A stretch of 64,000 nt of DNA from Streptacidiphilus albus JL83 (GCF_000744705.1 NZ_JQML01000001.1:4598017-4662016), one strand, 5' to 3'. Counted from the stretch's first letter, positions 1 through 7,983 are shown. A program made the numbers and translations. The notes: generated from the letters alone by a model not told the origin.

Positions 1-95
1 GACGAAGCGCACCCGGGCACAGAAGGTACTCGGGAGCATCGGATGAGCTCGGCGTGTGGAGACGCTCGCCCATTGCGCCGGTCCAAGGTGGGCCG

Positions 96-1016
96 TCATC
101 CTCCGCTGCTCGCCTGCCATAGATCCAATATCACGTTGTCCAATGCCTTGGTCCGCTGCCGATACTTCTTCGCTGCAGGCTCCGGGTCACGGCCGCAGCG
201 TACGGCCCATAGCCGGTCCAATGCCGTGATGGCATCCAACTCAAGCAAGGCAGCAGCGCCGAGTTCGAACCGGTTGGGGGCGATGGCGGGGGTGCCGTCC
301 TCGGCTTCGCCGACCATGGCGCCGGCCAGCGCCCACGGCCTGCTGTGCGAGATGCTCGACAGCGAGTTGTAGTAGGCAGGCCGGTTGGGAAGGAGACGCT
401 TGGCCATGTCGGTCAGGGCAGGCCGGATCGTCTCGCGGTCACCAGCCTTGGACTCCACGACATCCTTCGTCACGGTGAAGCCACAGTCGCGCAGGCGCTG
501 TGCGAAGTGGTCGCAATCGGATTCCAGGCTGGCCAGGAATCCGGCCCGGCCCATGGCGGATCCTGCCGGGAATTCCTTTGCGGCTCTGGCGCGATCCTTG
601 TGGTCGTTGAGGATGGTCACCCCGTACCGAAGGAGCCGCCGCTCAATGCTGAGCTCGGGTTCCATCAGGTAATTGGCCAGGGCAGCAGCCTCACAGGCGG
701 CGCGGGACAAGAGGGATGCCGCGTAGAGGGGGATCCGTGAGCCTTCGAGCAGGGTGATGGTGCTGAGGATGTAGTCGCGAGCGCCAGCGGCCGTGTATCC
801 GGCAACACTGTTCCCGGCGCGCCATAGGAAGCGGCGCGCCTTGGCTCGGTCGTCGCTACCGCGGTTGATGGCCGTCTGCTCGGTCTTCTGCGGGCTGGTG
901 GCCCCGGGCTTCTGCCCGTAGTCGTCGGCGTTGGCGTCGAACTCCGCGATGGAGTCGTCGAGGACCTTGCGGGAGAGAGTAATGATGCGGGAGGAGGCGA
1001 TGGCATCGGTGGTCAT
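96..1016 (-). CDS. hypothetical protein, 306 aa
   Basis: Function not recognised. The product is a mostly helical, soluble protein with no signal peptide, membrane segment or clear catalytic motif; residues about 55-130 are alanine-rich helices with charged breaks (for example LLEGSRIPLYAASLLSRAAC). The start chosen is the ATG at 1016. No Shine-Dalgarno is visible, but a TACAGT hexamer lies seven bases upstream of the ATG, as expected for a leaderless mRNA, which is common in actinomycetes. Its neighbour is the insertion sequence starting at 1127. It resembles hypothetical proteins of actinomycete accessory regions. The frame is well supported by third-position GC bias; the function is unknown. 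Confidence 0.75.
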   Translation of the reverse strand: MTTDAIASSRIITLSRKVLDDSIAEFDANADDYGQKPGATSPQKTEQTAINRGSDDRAKARRFLWRAGNSVAGYTAAGARDYILSTITLLEGSRIPLYAASLLSRAACEAAALANYLMEPELSIERRLLRYGVTILNDHKDRARAAKEFPAGSAMGRAGFLASLESDCDHFAQRLRDCGFTVTKDVVESKAGDRETIRPALTDMAKRLLPNRPAYYNSLSSISHSRPWALAGAMVGEAEDGTPAIAPNRFELGAAALLELDAITALDRLWAVRCGRDPEPAAKKYRQRTKALDNVILDLWQASSGG

Positions 1017-1116
1017 GCGAGGGACTGTAAAGACTCTGTGGCGCCATCTGCCATGGGTTTCCGTGCGGGTCGTCCAGGATGCAGGTCCTTCTGGCGCTGG
1101 GGTCCTGCTCGACCTC

Positions 1117-1126
1117 GGCCAGGACC
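1117..1126. repeat. IS target-site duplication, left copy
   Basis: GGCCAGGACC, repeated at 2710-2719 on the other side of the insertion sequence. Joining the flanks through one copy of it rebuilds a 39-bp sequence that also occurs, uninterrupted and with two mismatches, at 11524-11562. Confidence 0.88.
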
Positions 1127-2709
1127 CAATGCCGCGAAGCTTAAGTTGATCAAGGAGTGGTTCGCCGGGGAGCTGCCCGGTGCGCTGCTCAACGTCCCGT
1201 CAGTCGTGCGGCTAGGGTTGCCGCATGGTTCAGGGGTCCGTCGAATCGGATGGTCCGGTCGCGCGACCGGACCAGGTGTCGTTGGGAGTCTTGGTTGCGG
1301 CGGTGCCGCGATTCAAGGTCGATGAGGCCGCAGCGGTGTGCGGGGTGGCCGAGCAGCGTCGAGGGGGCAAACTCCCTCCGCACGTGACCGCCTATCTGAC
1401 GATGGCGCTGTGCCTGTTCTCTGACGACGCGGCCGAGGAGGTCGCGCAGAAGGTCACCGGATCGCTGTCGCAGTTCGGCGTGTGGGACGCCGCGTGGGAA
1501 CCGCCGACGTCGTCGGGGATCACCCAGGCGCGCAAGCGGCTGGGCCGGGATGTGCTGCGCGAGACGTTCTACCGGGTGGCAGAGCCGGTGGCCACCAGTG
1601 AGACCCGGGGCGCGTGGCTGCGCGGATGGCGCCTGATGGCCATCGACGGTTTCGACCTCGACCTTCCCGACTCGGCCGAGAACGCAGCCGAGTTCGGTTA
1701 CGCCGGCAACGACCAGTCCCGCTCCGCGTTCCCCAAGGCCCGGGTGGTGGCCGTCGTCGAGTGTGGTTCGCACGCCTTCGTCGACGCCGAGGTCGGCCCG
1801 TGGAACCGCAGCGAGAAGGCGATGGCGGCGTCGCTACTGCCCTCGATCTCCACTGACTGGCTGCTGCTGGCCGATCGGGGCTTCTACAGCTTCGCCGCGT
1901 TCAGCGCCGCTGCCCAGACCGGGGCGGCGCTGTGCTGGCGGGCACCGACGCAGCTGTCGCTGCCGGTCCTGAAGGTCCTGTCCGATGGTACGTATCTGTC
2001 GGCCCTGGTTGATCCGCGCCTGCGCGGCCGGCAGCGGGAGGAACTGCTGCAGGAGGCGAAATCCGGTGCGAAGCCGGACCCGGCCGCCGCCCACGTGGTG
2101 CGGATCGTGGAGTACGACGTCCCCGACCGCGACGGCGGGGAGCTGATCTGTCTGATCACTACGGTCACCGAGCCGGAGGACGCGACCGCCGCTGAACTGG
2201 CGGCTGCCTATCACCAGCGGTGGGAGGAGGAAGCCGCGAACGGCCAGCTGAAGACGGTTCTGCGCGGCCCTGGGAAGGTACTTCGGTCCAAGAGCCCGGA
2301 CCTGGTCCACCAGGAGATCTGGGCCTACCTGCTGGTCCACTACGCGATCAACTCCCTGATCTGCCAAGCCGCGACCGGTGCCGACATCGACCCGGACCGG
2401 ATCAGCTTCCTCAGGACCCTCAACATCGTCCGCCGCACCGCCACCGGGACGGCGGCCTTTCCCCCCTGAACGCTGGGAAGCGGTCAAGGCGGATGTTCTC
2501 GCCACGCTTGCCGCGCGCCGAAACTGCAACCCAGCGCGCCGCCACCGCTCCTACCCACGTGTGGTCAAGCGCGCCCGCCACAACTCCTACCGGGTGAAGA
2601 GGACTTCGGATGCAGGCACCCGACACGCGGGGCCACCGAGCCTGAAGTTCGCCTCACTCGGGACCGCACCGCCCGCCACTCCAAGATCAACTTAAGCTTC
2701 GTGGCATTG
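1127..2709 (+). mobile_element. IS4-family insertion sequence, 1,583 bp
   Basis: The left end (1127-1162) and the reverse complement of the right end (2675-2709) match over about 35 bases with only three differences. Both begin CAATGCC and contain CGAAGCTTAAGTTGATC. The ten bases GGCCAGGACC occur directly outside each end (1117-1126 and 2710-2719), giving a 10-bp target duplication. The element carries one transposase gene of the IS4 type. The near-intact ends and exact duplication suggest recent insertion, although the transposase frame is interrupted near its end. Confidence 0.92.
1225..2695 (+). pseudogene. IS4-family transposase, frameshifted near the C terminus
   Basis: This is a DDE transposase that cuts and joins the IS ends. 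It has an IS4-type N-terminal domain (residues about 15-110) and a DDE core. The visible catalytic motifs are MAIDG (first Asp), LLADRGFYS (second Asp) and YHQRWEEE, the Y-x-x-R-W-x-x-E type motif with the Glu. The ATG at 1225 gives 414 residues to a TGA at 2467-2469. Reading then continues in the +1 frame (FPPERWEAVKADVLATLAAR...) to a TAA at 2693-2695, inside the right end. The break lies at TTT CCC CCC TGA; five Cs instead of six would restore one frame of about 489 residues. It is either a homopolymer insertion mutation or a shift-prone CCC-TGA site. Confidence 0.88.
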
Positions 2710-2719
2710 GGCCAGGACC
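2710..2719. repeat. IS target-site duplication, right copy
   Basis: GGCCAGGACC, an exact copy of 1117-1126, directly abutting the right terminal inverted repeat of the IS4-type element. Confidence 0.88.
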
Positions 2720-2793
2720 CCCGGGAGCAGTCACCCGAAACCACACTGGCGCGCTCACCGATCACGGGCACCGGGGCCGTTCTCTGTCCGGGC

Positions 2794-3207
2794 CTACTGC
2801 TGAGGCGGTACGCCCCAGGTGGCCGCGCCGACCGCGCCGGAGGGCTGCTGCGGCATGGCGGGCGGTGTGGCCATCTGCTGCTGCGCTGACGTCATCGCGA
2901 CCTGCGGCACCGCGCGCCGGAACAGGCCTGTAATAGTCATGTTGTCCTTCCACGGTACCGAGGTGAACTGGTCCAGATGCCAGCCCTCCCTTTCGACGGC
3001 CTCGATCATCTCGGCAATGTCAGCGATCGGCCGGGACAGAACCGGCGAGTGGGAGACGGCGCCACGGAACTGGGCGATGAAGATGGAGCGGCCTTCTGCG
3101 GCTGCTCGGCGGGCGTGGTCGGACATTTTGTCGGCCTTGGCGGCCTTGATGAATCCCACGTTGTGCTCCGCTTCGCCTGGGTTGGTGAGAGGAGGCCAGG
3201 TTTCCAC
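2794..3207 (-). CDS. hypothetical protein, 137 aa, Pro/Gln-rich tail
   Basis: Function not recognised. Residues 1-100 form a compact, charged, probably cytoplasmic domain (IAEMIEAVEREGWHLDQFTS region). The last 35 residues are rich in Gln, Pro and Ala (PPAMPQQPSGAVG), as in flexible tails. It resembles small hypothetical proteins often found in streptomycete accessory regions. The start is a GTG at 3207 with no convincing Shine-Dalgarno. The gene points towards the right end of the IS element, whose insertion lies just downstream of it. Confidence 0.7.
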   Translation of the reverse strand: METWPPLTNPGEAEHNVGFIKAAKADKMSDHARRAAAEGRSIFIAQFRGAVSHSPVLSRPIADIAEMIEAVEREGWHLDQFTSVPWKDNMTITGLFRRAVPQVAMTSAQQQMATPPAMPQQPSGAVGAATWGVPPQQ

Positions 3208-3453
3208 CGTTGTGCGGGTTCCGTGACGGCGGTTGCCATTTCGTGACTCGCTGTCTGCTCCGTGCTGTCGGTGCTCGGCGTTACGTGATCTTCGTGGATC
3301 GCGGTCCTCCGTTCCGCTTCACCCGCAATGGAGGAGACGAAGCACACCCGGGCGGAGAAGGCCCCGGGAGCACGCCGAGTTGCGTAACTTGTTCAGGGCG
3401 ACCTCGCGGCTGCCCGCTCGGGCCGCGGAATCCAACGCGAGACTGGGGGATCC

Positions 3454-4044
3454 ATGAGCGTCAGCATTCAGATATCGGCCCTCGCTGGCGTCATCGTAGG
3501 TTCCGCCGCCTCGTACGTGACTAGCTCTCTGGCCGAGCGTGCCCGCTGGCGCCGCCAACAGGACGTGCGCTGGGACGAGAGAAGGCTTGCTGCTTACGCG
3601 GACTACATCAGCGCCGTCAAGGACATCATCGCCATTGCACAGAGGATGGCCTCTCAGCGCGGTCTCTCGGAAGACCGCGCCACACCAGTGGAGCCGACGG
3701 CCGCAGAACTTGAGCGACTCCATGAGGCTGAGGTGCGTCGCGCCGCTCTGATCGAGACCGTCAGGCTGTTGACGGACACGGACACGATCACCGCAACCCG
3801 GGAGCTGAACCACACCGTGTGGCATCTTGCGGAGCTTGCACGCGGTCAGGTCCCCGGAGATCAGCAGACATGGAATACGGCCTTCGCGGAGTACAGGCAG
3901 GCTCGTGATGCGTACCACCGTTGTGCCCGGGCGACCCTCGGAATCTCGGGCGTAGCCATTTCACGAGACCAGACATGGCCACCTCGATGGAAGCCTGTCG
4001 CAGGGGAAGGCCCCGATGGCGGAAGTGGTCTACCGCCTGCCTGA
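3454..4044 (+). CDS. membrane-anchored hypothetical protein, 196 aa
   Basis: The N-terminal 25 residues (ISALAGVIVGSAASYVTSSL) form one hydrophobic segment that probably anchors the protein. It is followed by a basic stretch (RARWRRQQDVRWDERR) and a long helical cytoplasmic domain with coiled-coil character (residues about 40-160). This architecture is common among streptomycete accessory hypothetical proteins, and no enzyme motif is visible. The ATG at 3454 follows GGGGGATCC, a good ribosome-binding site. The downstream neighbours are the first cassette genes on the same strand, starting 110 bases later. Function unknown. Confidence 0.75.
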   Translation: MSVSIQISALAGVIVGSAASYVTSSLAERARWRRQQDVRWDERRLAAYADYISAVKDIIAIAQRMASQRGLSEDRATPVEPTAAELERLHEAEVRRAALIETVRLLTDTDTITATRELNHTVWHLAELARGQVPGDQQTWNTAFAEYRQARDAYHRCARATLGISGVAISRDQTWPPRWKPVAGEGPDGGSGLPPA

Positions 4045-4153
4045 ACATCACCGTTGTCTGACGCCGAGTTGACGCCCTCTTCTGATTCTCGGCGTGCCGG
4101 CGCTACGGTGCGCAGCATCCCGGTACGGTCCGGGGGAGCGAAAGGTGATCGCC

Positions 4154-4360
4154 ATGAAGCTCAAGTTCATCGGCACCACGTCTGACGGCGGCCAGTGCCC
4201 AACGCTGTACGAGATCGAGGGCGACCCCGAGCGGGTGGTCGTCCAGGGCGACATCCTCGACGACCCCGAAGCCCTCTCGCAGCTCCGGGACGTCCTGCCC
4301 AAGGAGACTTTCGTCATCGTGCCGAAGGCGCTGCTGGCCCGTTTCGGCCCCAAGGAGTAG
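4154..4360 (+). CDS. small acidic cassette protein, copy A (68 aa)
   Basis: This is the first gene of cassette copy A. The 68-residue product contains QCPTLYEIEGDPERVVVQGD and ends in RFGPKE. It aligns along its length with the 74-residue protein at 11729-11953: each has C/S-P-T-x-Y, a VVQG or LLQG motif, a D-A/E-x-x-L helix, then E-T-F/V-x-x-x-P. No known domain is recognised. The ATG at 4154 follows AAAGGTG; an in-frame GTG at 4145 is an alternative. The next gene starts four bases after the stop, so the two are almost certainly co-transcribed. Confidence 0.82.
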   Translation: MKLKFIGTTSDGGQCPTLYEIEGDPERVVVQGDILDDPEALSQLRDVLPKETFVIVPKALLARFGPKE

Positions 4361-4364
4361 CCGC

Positions 4365-4904
4365 GTGGCTGAGCGCATCCCCGGCGACAAGATCCTTGAG
4401 TTCTTCCACGACGGGTTCCGCCACACCGCCTGGCGACTGGAGACGCGCCGTTCCTACGCCGCCGACCAGCGCAGCGAGGCGTACCAGCGCTTCCTGAGAG
4501 GCGAGCCGCGCCAAGCGGCTCCCGACAACCCGTGGTCGGCCATGGTGCGGGAGCAGACCGGCAAGGGGAAGCGAATCGAGCGGGTACGTCTCCTCGACGA
4601 CCCGCTCACACAGAACCAGCAGTACAGCCTGACGAGCGTCTCCGAGAACCTGGAGGCGGGCGAAGACGTCCGCTACCTGCGGCGCGCCGACGCCGCCGAG
4701 CAGCACCTCCCTGATGAGGACTTCTGGCTGTTCGACGCCCAGCGTGCGGCCCGGTTCCACTGGGACGAGTCAGGATGGGCGACGCATCTGGAACTGGTCG
4801 ACGACCCGGCGGTGGTACTGACGTACTGCCAGGCCCGCGATGCGGCCTGGCACTACGCGATCCGCTACGAGGAGCTCACGGCGCAGGTACCTTCGGCTGT
4901 GTGA
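4365..4904 (+). CDS. DUF6879 family protein, copy A
   Basis: The 179-residue product belongs by appearance to the DUF6879 family, cytoplasmic proteins almost always encoded beside an XRE/DUF5753 regulator in streptomycetes. Visible family features are the basic middle segment ending IERVRLLDDPLT, the LEAGEDVRYLRR motif and the LPDEDFWLFDAQRAARFHW segment. Copy B at 11934 shares AGEDVRWLPR and LPGNDFWLID. It starts at GTG 4365 and its stop overlaps the next start (GTGA at 4901-4904), so translation is coupled. By analogy with XRE/DUF397 pairs it may be the effector or partner of the regulator, but this is inference. Confidence 0.85.
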   Translation: MAERIPGDKILEFFHDGFRHTAWRLETRRSYAADQRSEAYQRFLRGEPRQAAPDNPWSAMVREQTGKGKRIERVRLLDDPLTQNQQYSLTSVSENLEAGEDVRYLRRADAAEQHLPDEDFWLFDAQRAARFHWDESGWATHLELVDDPAVVLTYCQARDAAWHYAIRYEELTAQVPSAV

Positions 4905-5743
4905 GCACCGATTTTCAGCAGGCCCGAGGTGCCCTCGGTGCGCGGTTGCACGAACTGCGCGCCGAGGCCGGCCTCACCGGCCGCGGACTCGCGGAGCGCC
5001 TGGGCTGGCCGCAGTCGAAGATCTCGAAGCTGGAGAACGGCAAGCAGACTCCGACGTCGACCGATCTGACGGCGTGGGCGCAGGCCGTCGGAAAGCCCGA
5101 GGCAGCCGGGGAGCTCGTCGGCCGCCTGCGCGGGCTGGAGACCCGATTCAGGTCGTGGAAGCGGCAGCTCGCCGCCGGCCACAAAGTCCGACAGGAAGCG
5201 TCCGGAACGGAGGAGAGCAACGCGGAAACGGTCCGCGCCTTCGAGCCCTCGATCATTCCCGGGATCTTCCAGACGGCCGCCTACGCCCGGCACGTGCTGA
5301 CCAACTTCAGCGAGCTGCAGCAGACGGCCTTCGACGTCGAGGACGGTGTCCGCGCGCGCTTGAAGCGCCAGGCCACCCTGTACGAGCCAGGCCATCTGTT
5401 CCGCGTCGTGGTCTGGGAGGCGGCACTCCAGACGCCCTACTGCCCAGCGAACGTGATGGTGGAGCAGCTCGACCGACTCAATGGCCTCATCGGTCTGGAC
5501 ACCGTCCAGCTTGGTGTTCTACCGCTGCGAGTGCCTCTCAAGGCGTCGCCCAAGCACGGGTTCTGGATCTTCGATGAACGGCTAGTGATCGCTGAAACGG
5601 TGAGTGCCGAGATGTGGCTCGACGATGCCGCCGACGTGGCGCTGTACAGCAGACTCTGGGAGGAGTTCCACGCTGCCGCGGTCTACAACCGGCAGGCGCG
5701 ACGCCTGATCAGTCTGGCGCAGGCTGCTTTTGAGACTTCGTGA
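4901..5743 (+). CDS. XRE-family regulator with DUF5753 domain, copy A
   Basis: The 280-residue protein has an N-terminal helix-turn-helix (residues about 10-65: LGARLHELRAEAGLTGRGLA, then LGWPQSKISKLENGKQTPT) and a C-terminal DUF5753 domain (about 95-275) with the typical FEPSIIPGIFQTAAYAR entry motif. Proteins of this type include WhiJ and the abaA-locus regulators, which control development and antibiotic production together with a small DUF397 or similar partner. Here the partner position is held by the DUF6879 protein whose stop codon overlaps this start (GTG 4901). It probably binds DNA near the cassette, which is inference. Confidence 0.9.
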   Translation: MSTDFQQARGALGARLHELRAEAGLTGRGLAERLGWPQSKISKLENGKQTPTSTDLTAWAQAVGKPEAAGELVGRLRGLETRFRSWKRQLAAGHKVRQEASGTEESNAETVRAFEPSIIPGIFQTAAYARHVLTNFSELQQTAFDVEDGVRARLKRQATLYEPGHLFRVVVWEAALQTPYCPANVMVEQLDRLNGLIGLDTVQLGVLPLRVPLKASPKHGFWIFDERLVIAETVSAEMWLDDAADVALYSRLWEEFHAAAVYNRQARRLISLAQAAFETS

Positions 5744-5817
5744 GAATCTCTGCGAAGCGCTCGGAGCGGCGATCGAATACTTGAGAATCATCGGCTGTTT
5801 CGTGAATCACGGGGCCT

Positions 5818-5823
5818 TACCGT
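5818..5823 (+). promoter_or_regulatory. putative -10 element of a leaderless transcript, copy A
   Basis: TACCGT sits seven bases before the ATG at 5831, and no Shine-Dalgarno precedes that ATG. In copy B the equivalent TAACGT sits six bases before its ATG. This spacing puts the transcription start at the initiation codon. A clear -35 box is not visible. Confidence 0.45.
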
Positions 5824-5830
5824 CGATGGC

Positions 5831-6079
5831 ATGGCAGATCCCGCAGTCTCCACGCTGCAGCCGCTGGCCTCACCTGTGCCCGTACGCCAGCCCCTGTCGC
5901 CGTCGCAAGAGTTCCGTGTCCGAGTCGCCCGCAACGACCTTGATCGTGTGCGCGGCCGTGACCTGTCCGCCGTCCCGGCATCCGAGCTGCAGTTGGAGAT
6001 CGGGGCAATCGTGTCCTCGCTCTACAACGTCCTGCAGGTCGTCGAGGACCTCGCCGTGACCAGCGGGGAGGAGACGTGA
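5831..6079 (+). CDS. small cassette protein 4, copy A (82 aa)
   Basis: Function not recognised. The 82-residue product is soluble, with a proline-rich start (PLASPVPVRQPLSPSQEF) and a helical, acidic C-terminal half (LQLEIGAIVSSLYNVLQVVE). It is nearly identical to the 80-residue protein at 13384-13626 apart from the last residues. There is no ribosome-binding site and a -10-like hexamer lies just upstream, so the mRNA is probably leaderless. Its stop overlaps the next start (GTGA at 6076). The helical segment suggests a protein-protein partner role, which is not demonstrable here. Confidence 0.82.
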   Translation: MADPAVSTLQPLASPVPVRQPLSPSQEFRVRVARNDLDRVRGRDLSAVPASELQLEIGAIVSSLYNVLQVVEDLAVTSGEET

Positions 6080-6273
6080 TCCCCTTCGCCGAGCACCGGC
6101 CCGAGACGGTCCCCGTGGACGTCTGGACCGAGTACGTGCAGTTGATGTCCGCCGCCACCTACGGGAAGGTCCGGCCGTCCGGGTGCGCGCGGATCAACGA
6201 GATATACGCCCTGGTGCCCGAGATCCGCGACGCCGGACGCGACCTGGAATTCGGGCAGAGGTGCATCGCATGA
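6076..6273 (+). CDS. small cassette protein 5, copy A (65 aa)
   Basis: Function not recognised. The 65-residue soluble protein begins MIPFAEHRPETVPVDVW and ends RDLEFGQRCIA. It matches the product at 13623-13820 over its whole length, with conserved AEHRPETV, WxEYVxLM and AGRDLEFGxRCI segments. Both ends overlap neighbouring genes by four bases (GTGA at 6076, ATGA at 6270), a sign of translational coupling in a tight three-gene unit. The conserved Cys near the C terminus could bind metal or take part in contact with the following cysteine-rich protein, but that is speculation. Confidence 0.8.
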   Translation: MIPFAEHRPETVPVDVWTEYVQLMSAATYGKVRPSGCARINEIYALVPEIRDAGRDLEFGQRCIA

Positions 6274-6491
6274 CCGAGCACCCGGTGGTGGCCGCCGACG
6301 CCCTGCCGTCGATGAGCACGCCGGAGATAGCGCCGGGCTTGTGCTGCGAGTGCGGTGACCACACCGACCACAGCCGGATCCTCGGCAGCGTCGACCAGGC
6401 CTCCGGGCCCGGCTGGACCGTGCTGATCTGCCCGTCCTGCGACTTGAAGCCGAGGCCGCGGCCCGGCCGGGGGCAGAACCGGTCGCTCTGA
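6270..6491 (+). CDS. cysteine-rich zinc-ribbon-like mini-protein, copy A (73 aa)
   Basis: The 73-residue product carries GLCCECGDHTDHSRI and, 32 residues later, VLICPSCDLKPRP. The two C-x-x-C knuckles with intervening histidines look like a zinc ribbon, so a structural zinc and a role in nucleic-acid or protein binding are likely. The tail is basic (RPGRGQNRSL). It is almost identical to the protein at 13817-14038. The start ATG at 6270 overlaps the previous stop. A hairpin conserved between the two copies follows the stop codon and separates this gene from the DUF6907 gene. Confidence 0.82.
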   Translation: MTEHPVVAADALPSMSTPEIAPGLCCECGDHTDHSRILGSVDQASGPGWTVLICPSCDLKPRPRPGRGQNRSL

Positions 6492-6496
6492 AGACT

Positions 6497-6540
6497 GCCG
6501 TCCGGGCAGACCAAGCCCCCACGGCGGCTGCTCGGACGGC
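6497..6540 (+). terminator. conserved spacer hairpin, copy A
   Basis: The arms GCCGTCCGGGCAG (6497-6509) and CTGCTCGGACGGC (6528-6540) pair over 13 positions with one G-U pair, around an 18-base loop. The same stem in copy B (14044-14088) has the Watson-Crick version, so the pairing is preserved despite a base change. No U-tract follows, so it may attenuate, protect mRNA ends or act as a binding site rather than terminate. Confidence 0.55.
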
Positions 6541-6654
6541 ACTTGGCCGGCCCTCCCGTCTCCTGCGTGGAGGCAGCGACGGGACGGCCATCGACGGCCC
6601 CGGCCGGCGTCCAAGCATCCGCTGGCCCGGGCCGGCACCGACAAGGGAGAACAG

Positions 6655-7016
6655 ATGGTGATCGACTATCTCGGGCGACCCTGTCCGGCCTGGTGCTCGG
6701 GGCGACACGAGAGTGAGCGTCCCTGGCACGGAGTGACATACCACGAGTCCGAGCCGGTGAAGCTGGAGGTGCTGGCGGATCCGGTCGAGGTCCAGTGCAT
6801 CGCGGGCATGGTCCAGCACCCGGACGACGCCGACCCGCGCAAGCGCAACGTCTTCGCCTGGTCCTGGGCGGCGATCTCGGTGACGATGCACCAGCCGGCG
6901 GACGTGATCGCGTACGCGGACATGCTCAGCGACTTCGCGGACCAGCCCGGGAGCTCGCCGGCGTACTGGCCACCGCCCAGGCCGAGGACCACGCCGCCCG
7001 CTCCGACCGGACGTGA
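6655..7016 (+). pseudogene. DUF6907 family protein, copy A, frameshifted
   Basis: The gene begins with ATG 6655 after AAGGGAGAACAG. Residues 1-100 are a DUF6907-type domain: the start is LGRPCPAWCSGRH (C-x3-C plus H, probably metal binding), then FAWSWAAISVTMHQPADVIA. After ADMLSDFADQ (about 6945) the frame is lost. Shifting frame at the run CAGCCCGGG restores RELAGVLATAQAEDHAARSD and a TGA at 7014-7016, the same ending as intact copy B (14174-14530). One missing base therefore explains the break. Read as is, the frame runs on meaninglessly to 7353 into the opposite-strand gene. Confidence 0.78.
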
Positions 7017-7131
7017 AACCTTGGGCAACTTGCCCACGGGTTTCCCCGATCCGATTCGGAGGTGGCACTTGAGGCTGGCCTCAGCAATGCAGGTGGGGAC
7101 AGGTGAGCTCTCGGTGCTTGTTGCGATAGCT

Positions 7132-7152
7132 ACTGGGGTGATTCACCCCAGT
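7132..7152. terminator. 10-bp perfect inverted repeat at the gene end
   Basis: ACTGGGGTGA, one central T, then TCACCCCAGT form a perfect palindrome that includes the stop codon of the minus-strand gene ending at 7143. The centre is too short for a classic terminator loop, but the stem can open to give one. It separates that gene from the convergent cassette copy A; an operator role is also possible. Confidence 0.4.
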
Positions 7153-7853
7153 TGTTGGAGGTCACGCGTCGGCTGGGTCTGCATCGCGGTTCGGTGCAGC
7201 TGGAGAAGTCCGCAGCTGCCCGCGGTTAGCACGAGCCCGAAGAGGGTGAAGAAGCCGTCTTCCCGGACGAACCTCGCCTGCCAGTGGTTGTACTGGCTGG
7301 CTGAGATCGGCGTCCATGCGGCTTGGTTGAGGTCGAGCGTCGAGATCTCGTAGCGCGGGCCCGGCAGGACCTGGGTTGAGCCCTTGGCTATTCCCATGGC
7401 GATGCCGCCGATCACGACGGCGGCGCACAGGAGGGCGAGAAGACCGAGCGCCAGGCGTACGCGCAGACCAGGGAACATGGCCCTCCGGAGCATCCGATCG
7501 ACGGCACGGTCGGTGGCCTTCTGCTGGGCGTCGGGGCGTGAGCGCCGTCCCGGCGTTATCAGCATGAAGGCTAGGGGCAGCCAGAGCCAGCCGGGGATGA
7601 GGACGACTGCTGCGACCTGGGACAGGTCGTTGTGGTCCAGGAGAACCCGGTCGGAGGGCCACGATGTGATGCTGTCGACTGCCGCCAGGATGAGCAGTGC
7701 CGCGCCGGCGGTGGCGGCGACGGCGTCCGCCACGGCGCAGGCGCGTGACCGTATGCGCCACTGCGCTAGTCGCGTCCGCGAACCCAGGTAGGCGACGAAG
7801 TCCTCGCCTGATGTGGCCTGATGCGAGAGTCCAAGATCGTCCGATGTCGACAC
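7143..7853 (-). CDS. four-helix membrane protein, unknown function (236 aa)
   Basis: The product has four hydrophobic segments: about residues 45-65 (VAATAGAALLILAAVDSI), 80-105 (VAAVVLIPGWLWLPLAFMLI), 145-170 (LALGLLALLCAAVVIGGIAM) and 205-220 (FFTLFGLVLTAGSCGLL). Charged loops lie between them. It is probably a cytoplasmic-membrane protein and no family is recognised. The start is a GTG at 7853. There is no Shine-Dalgarno, but TACCCT sits six bases upstream, again consistent with a leaderless transcript. It converges with cassette copy A. Confidence 0.75.
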   Translation of the reverse strand: MSTSDDLGLSHQATSGEDFVAYLGSRTRLAQWRIRSRACAVADAVAATAGAALLILAAVDSITSWPSDRVLLDHNDLSQVAAVVLIPGWLWLPLAFMLITPGRRSRPDAQQKATDRAVDRMLRRAMFPGLRVRLALGLLALLCAAVVIGGIAMGIAKGSTQVLPGPRYEISTLDLNQAAWTPISASQYNHWQARFVREDGFFTLFGLVLTAGSCGLLQLHRTAMQTQPTRDLQQLG

Positions 7854-7983
7854 GCCGCGAGGGTACTCGGCCCTGGGGACCGGGGGGACCGGTTTCCGGG
7901 GGGTTGCTGCGCCCGTTTGACAAGCTGCCGAACCAATTCGGCGCGGCTGCCCCTGGGGCGCGGGCGCTGTCCCGCTTGGTTGG

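Noticed and set aside
7017-7353. Extension of the DUF6907 pseudogene frame past 7016
   Set aside because: It continues only because of the frameshift and runs antisense into the membrane-protein gene; it has no family similarity.
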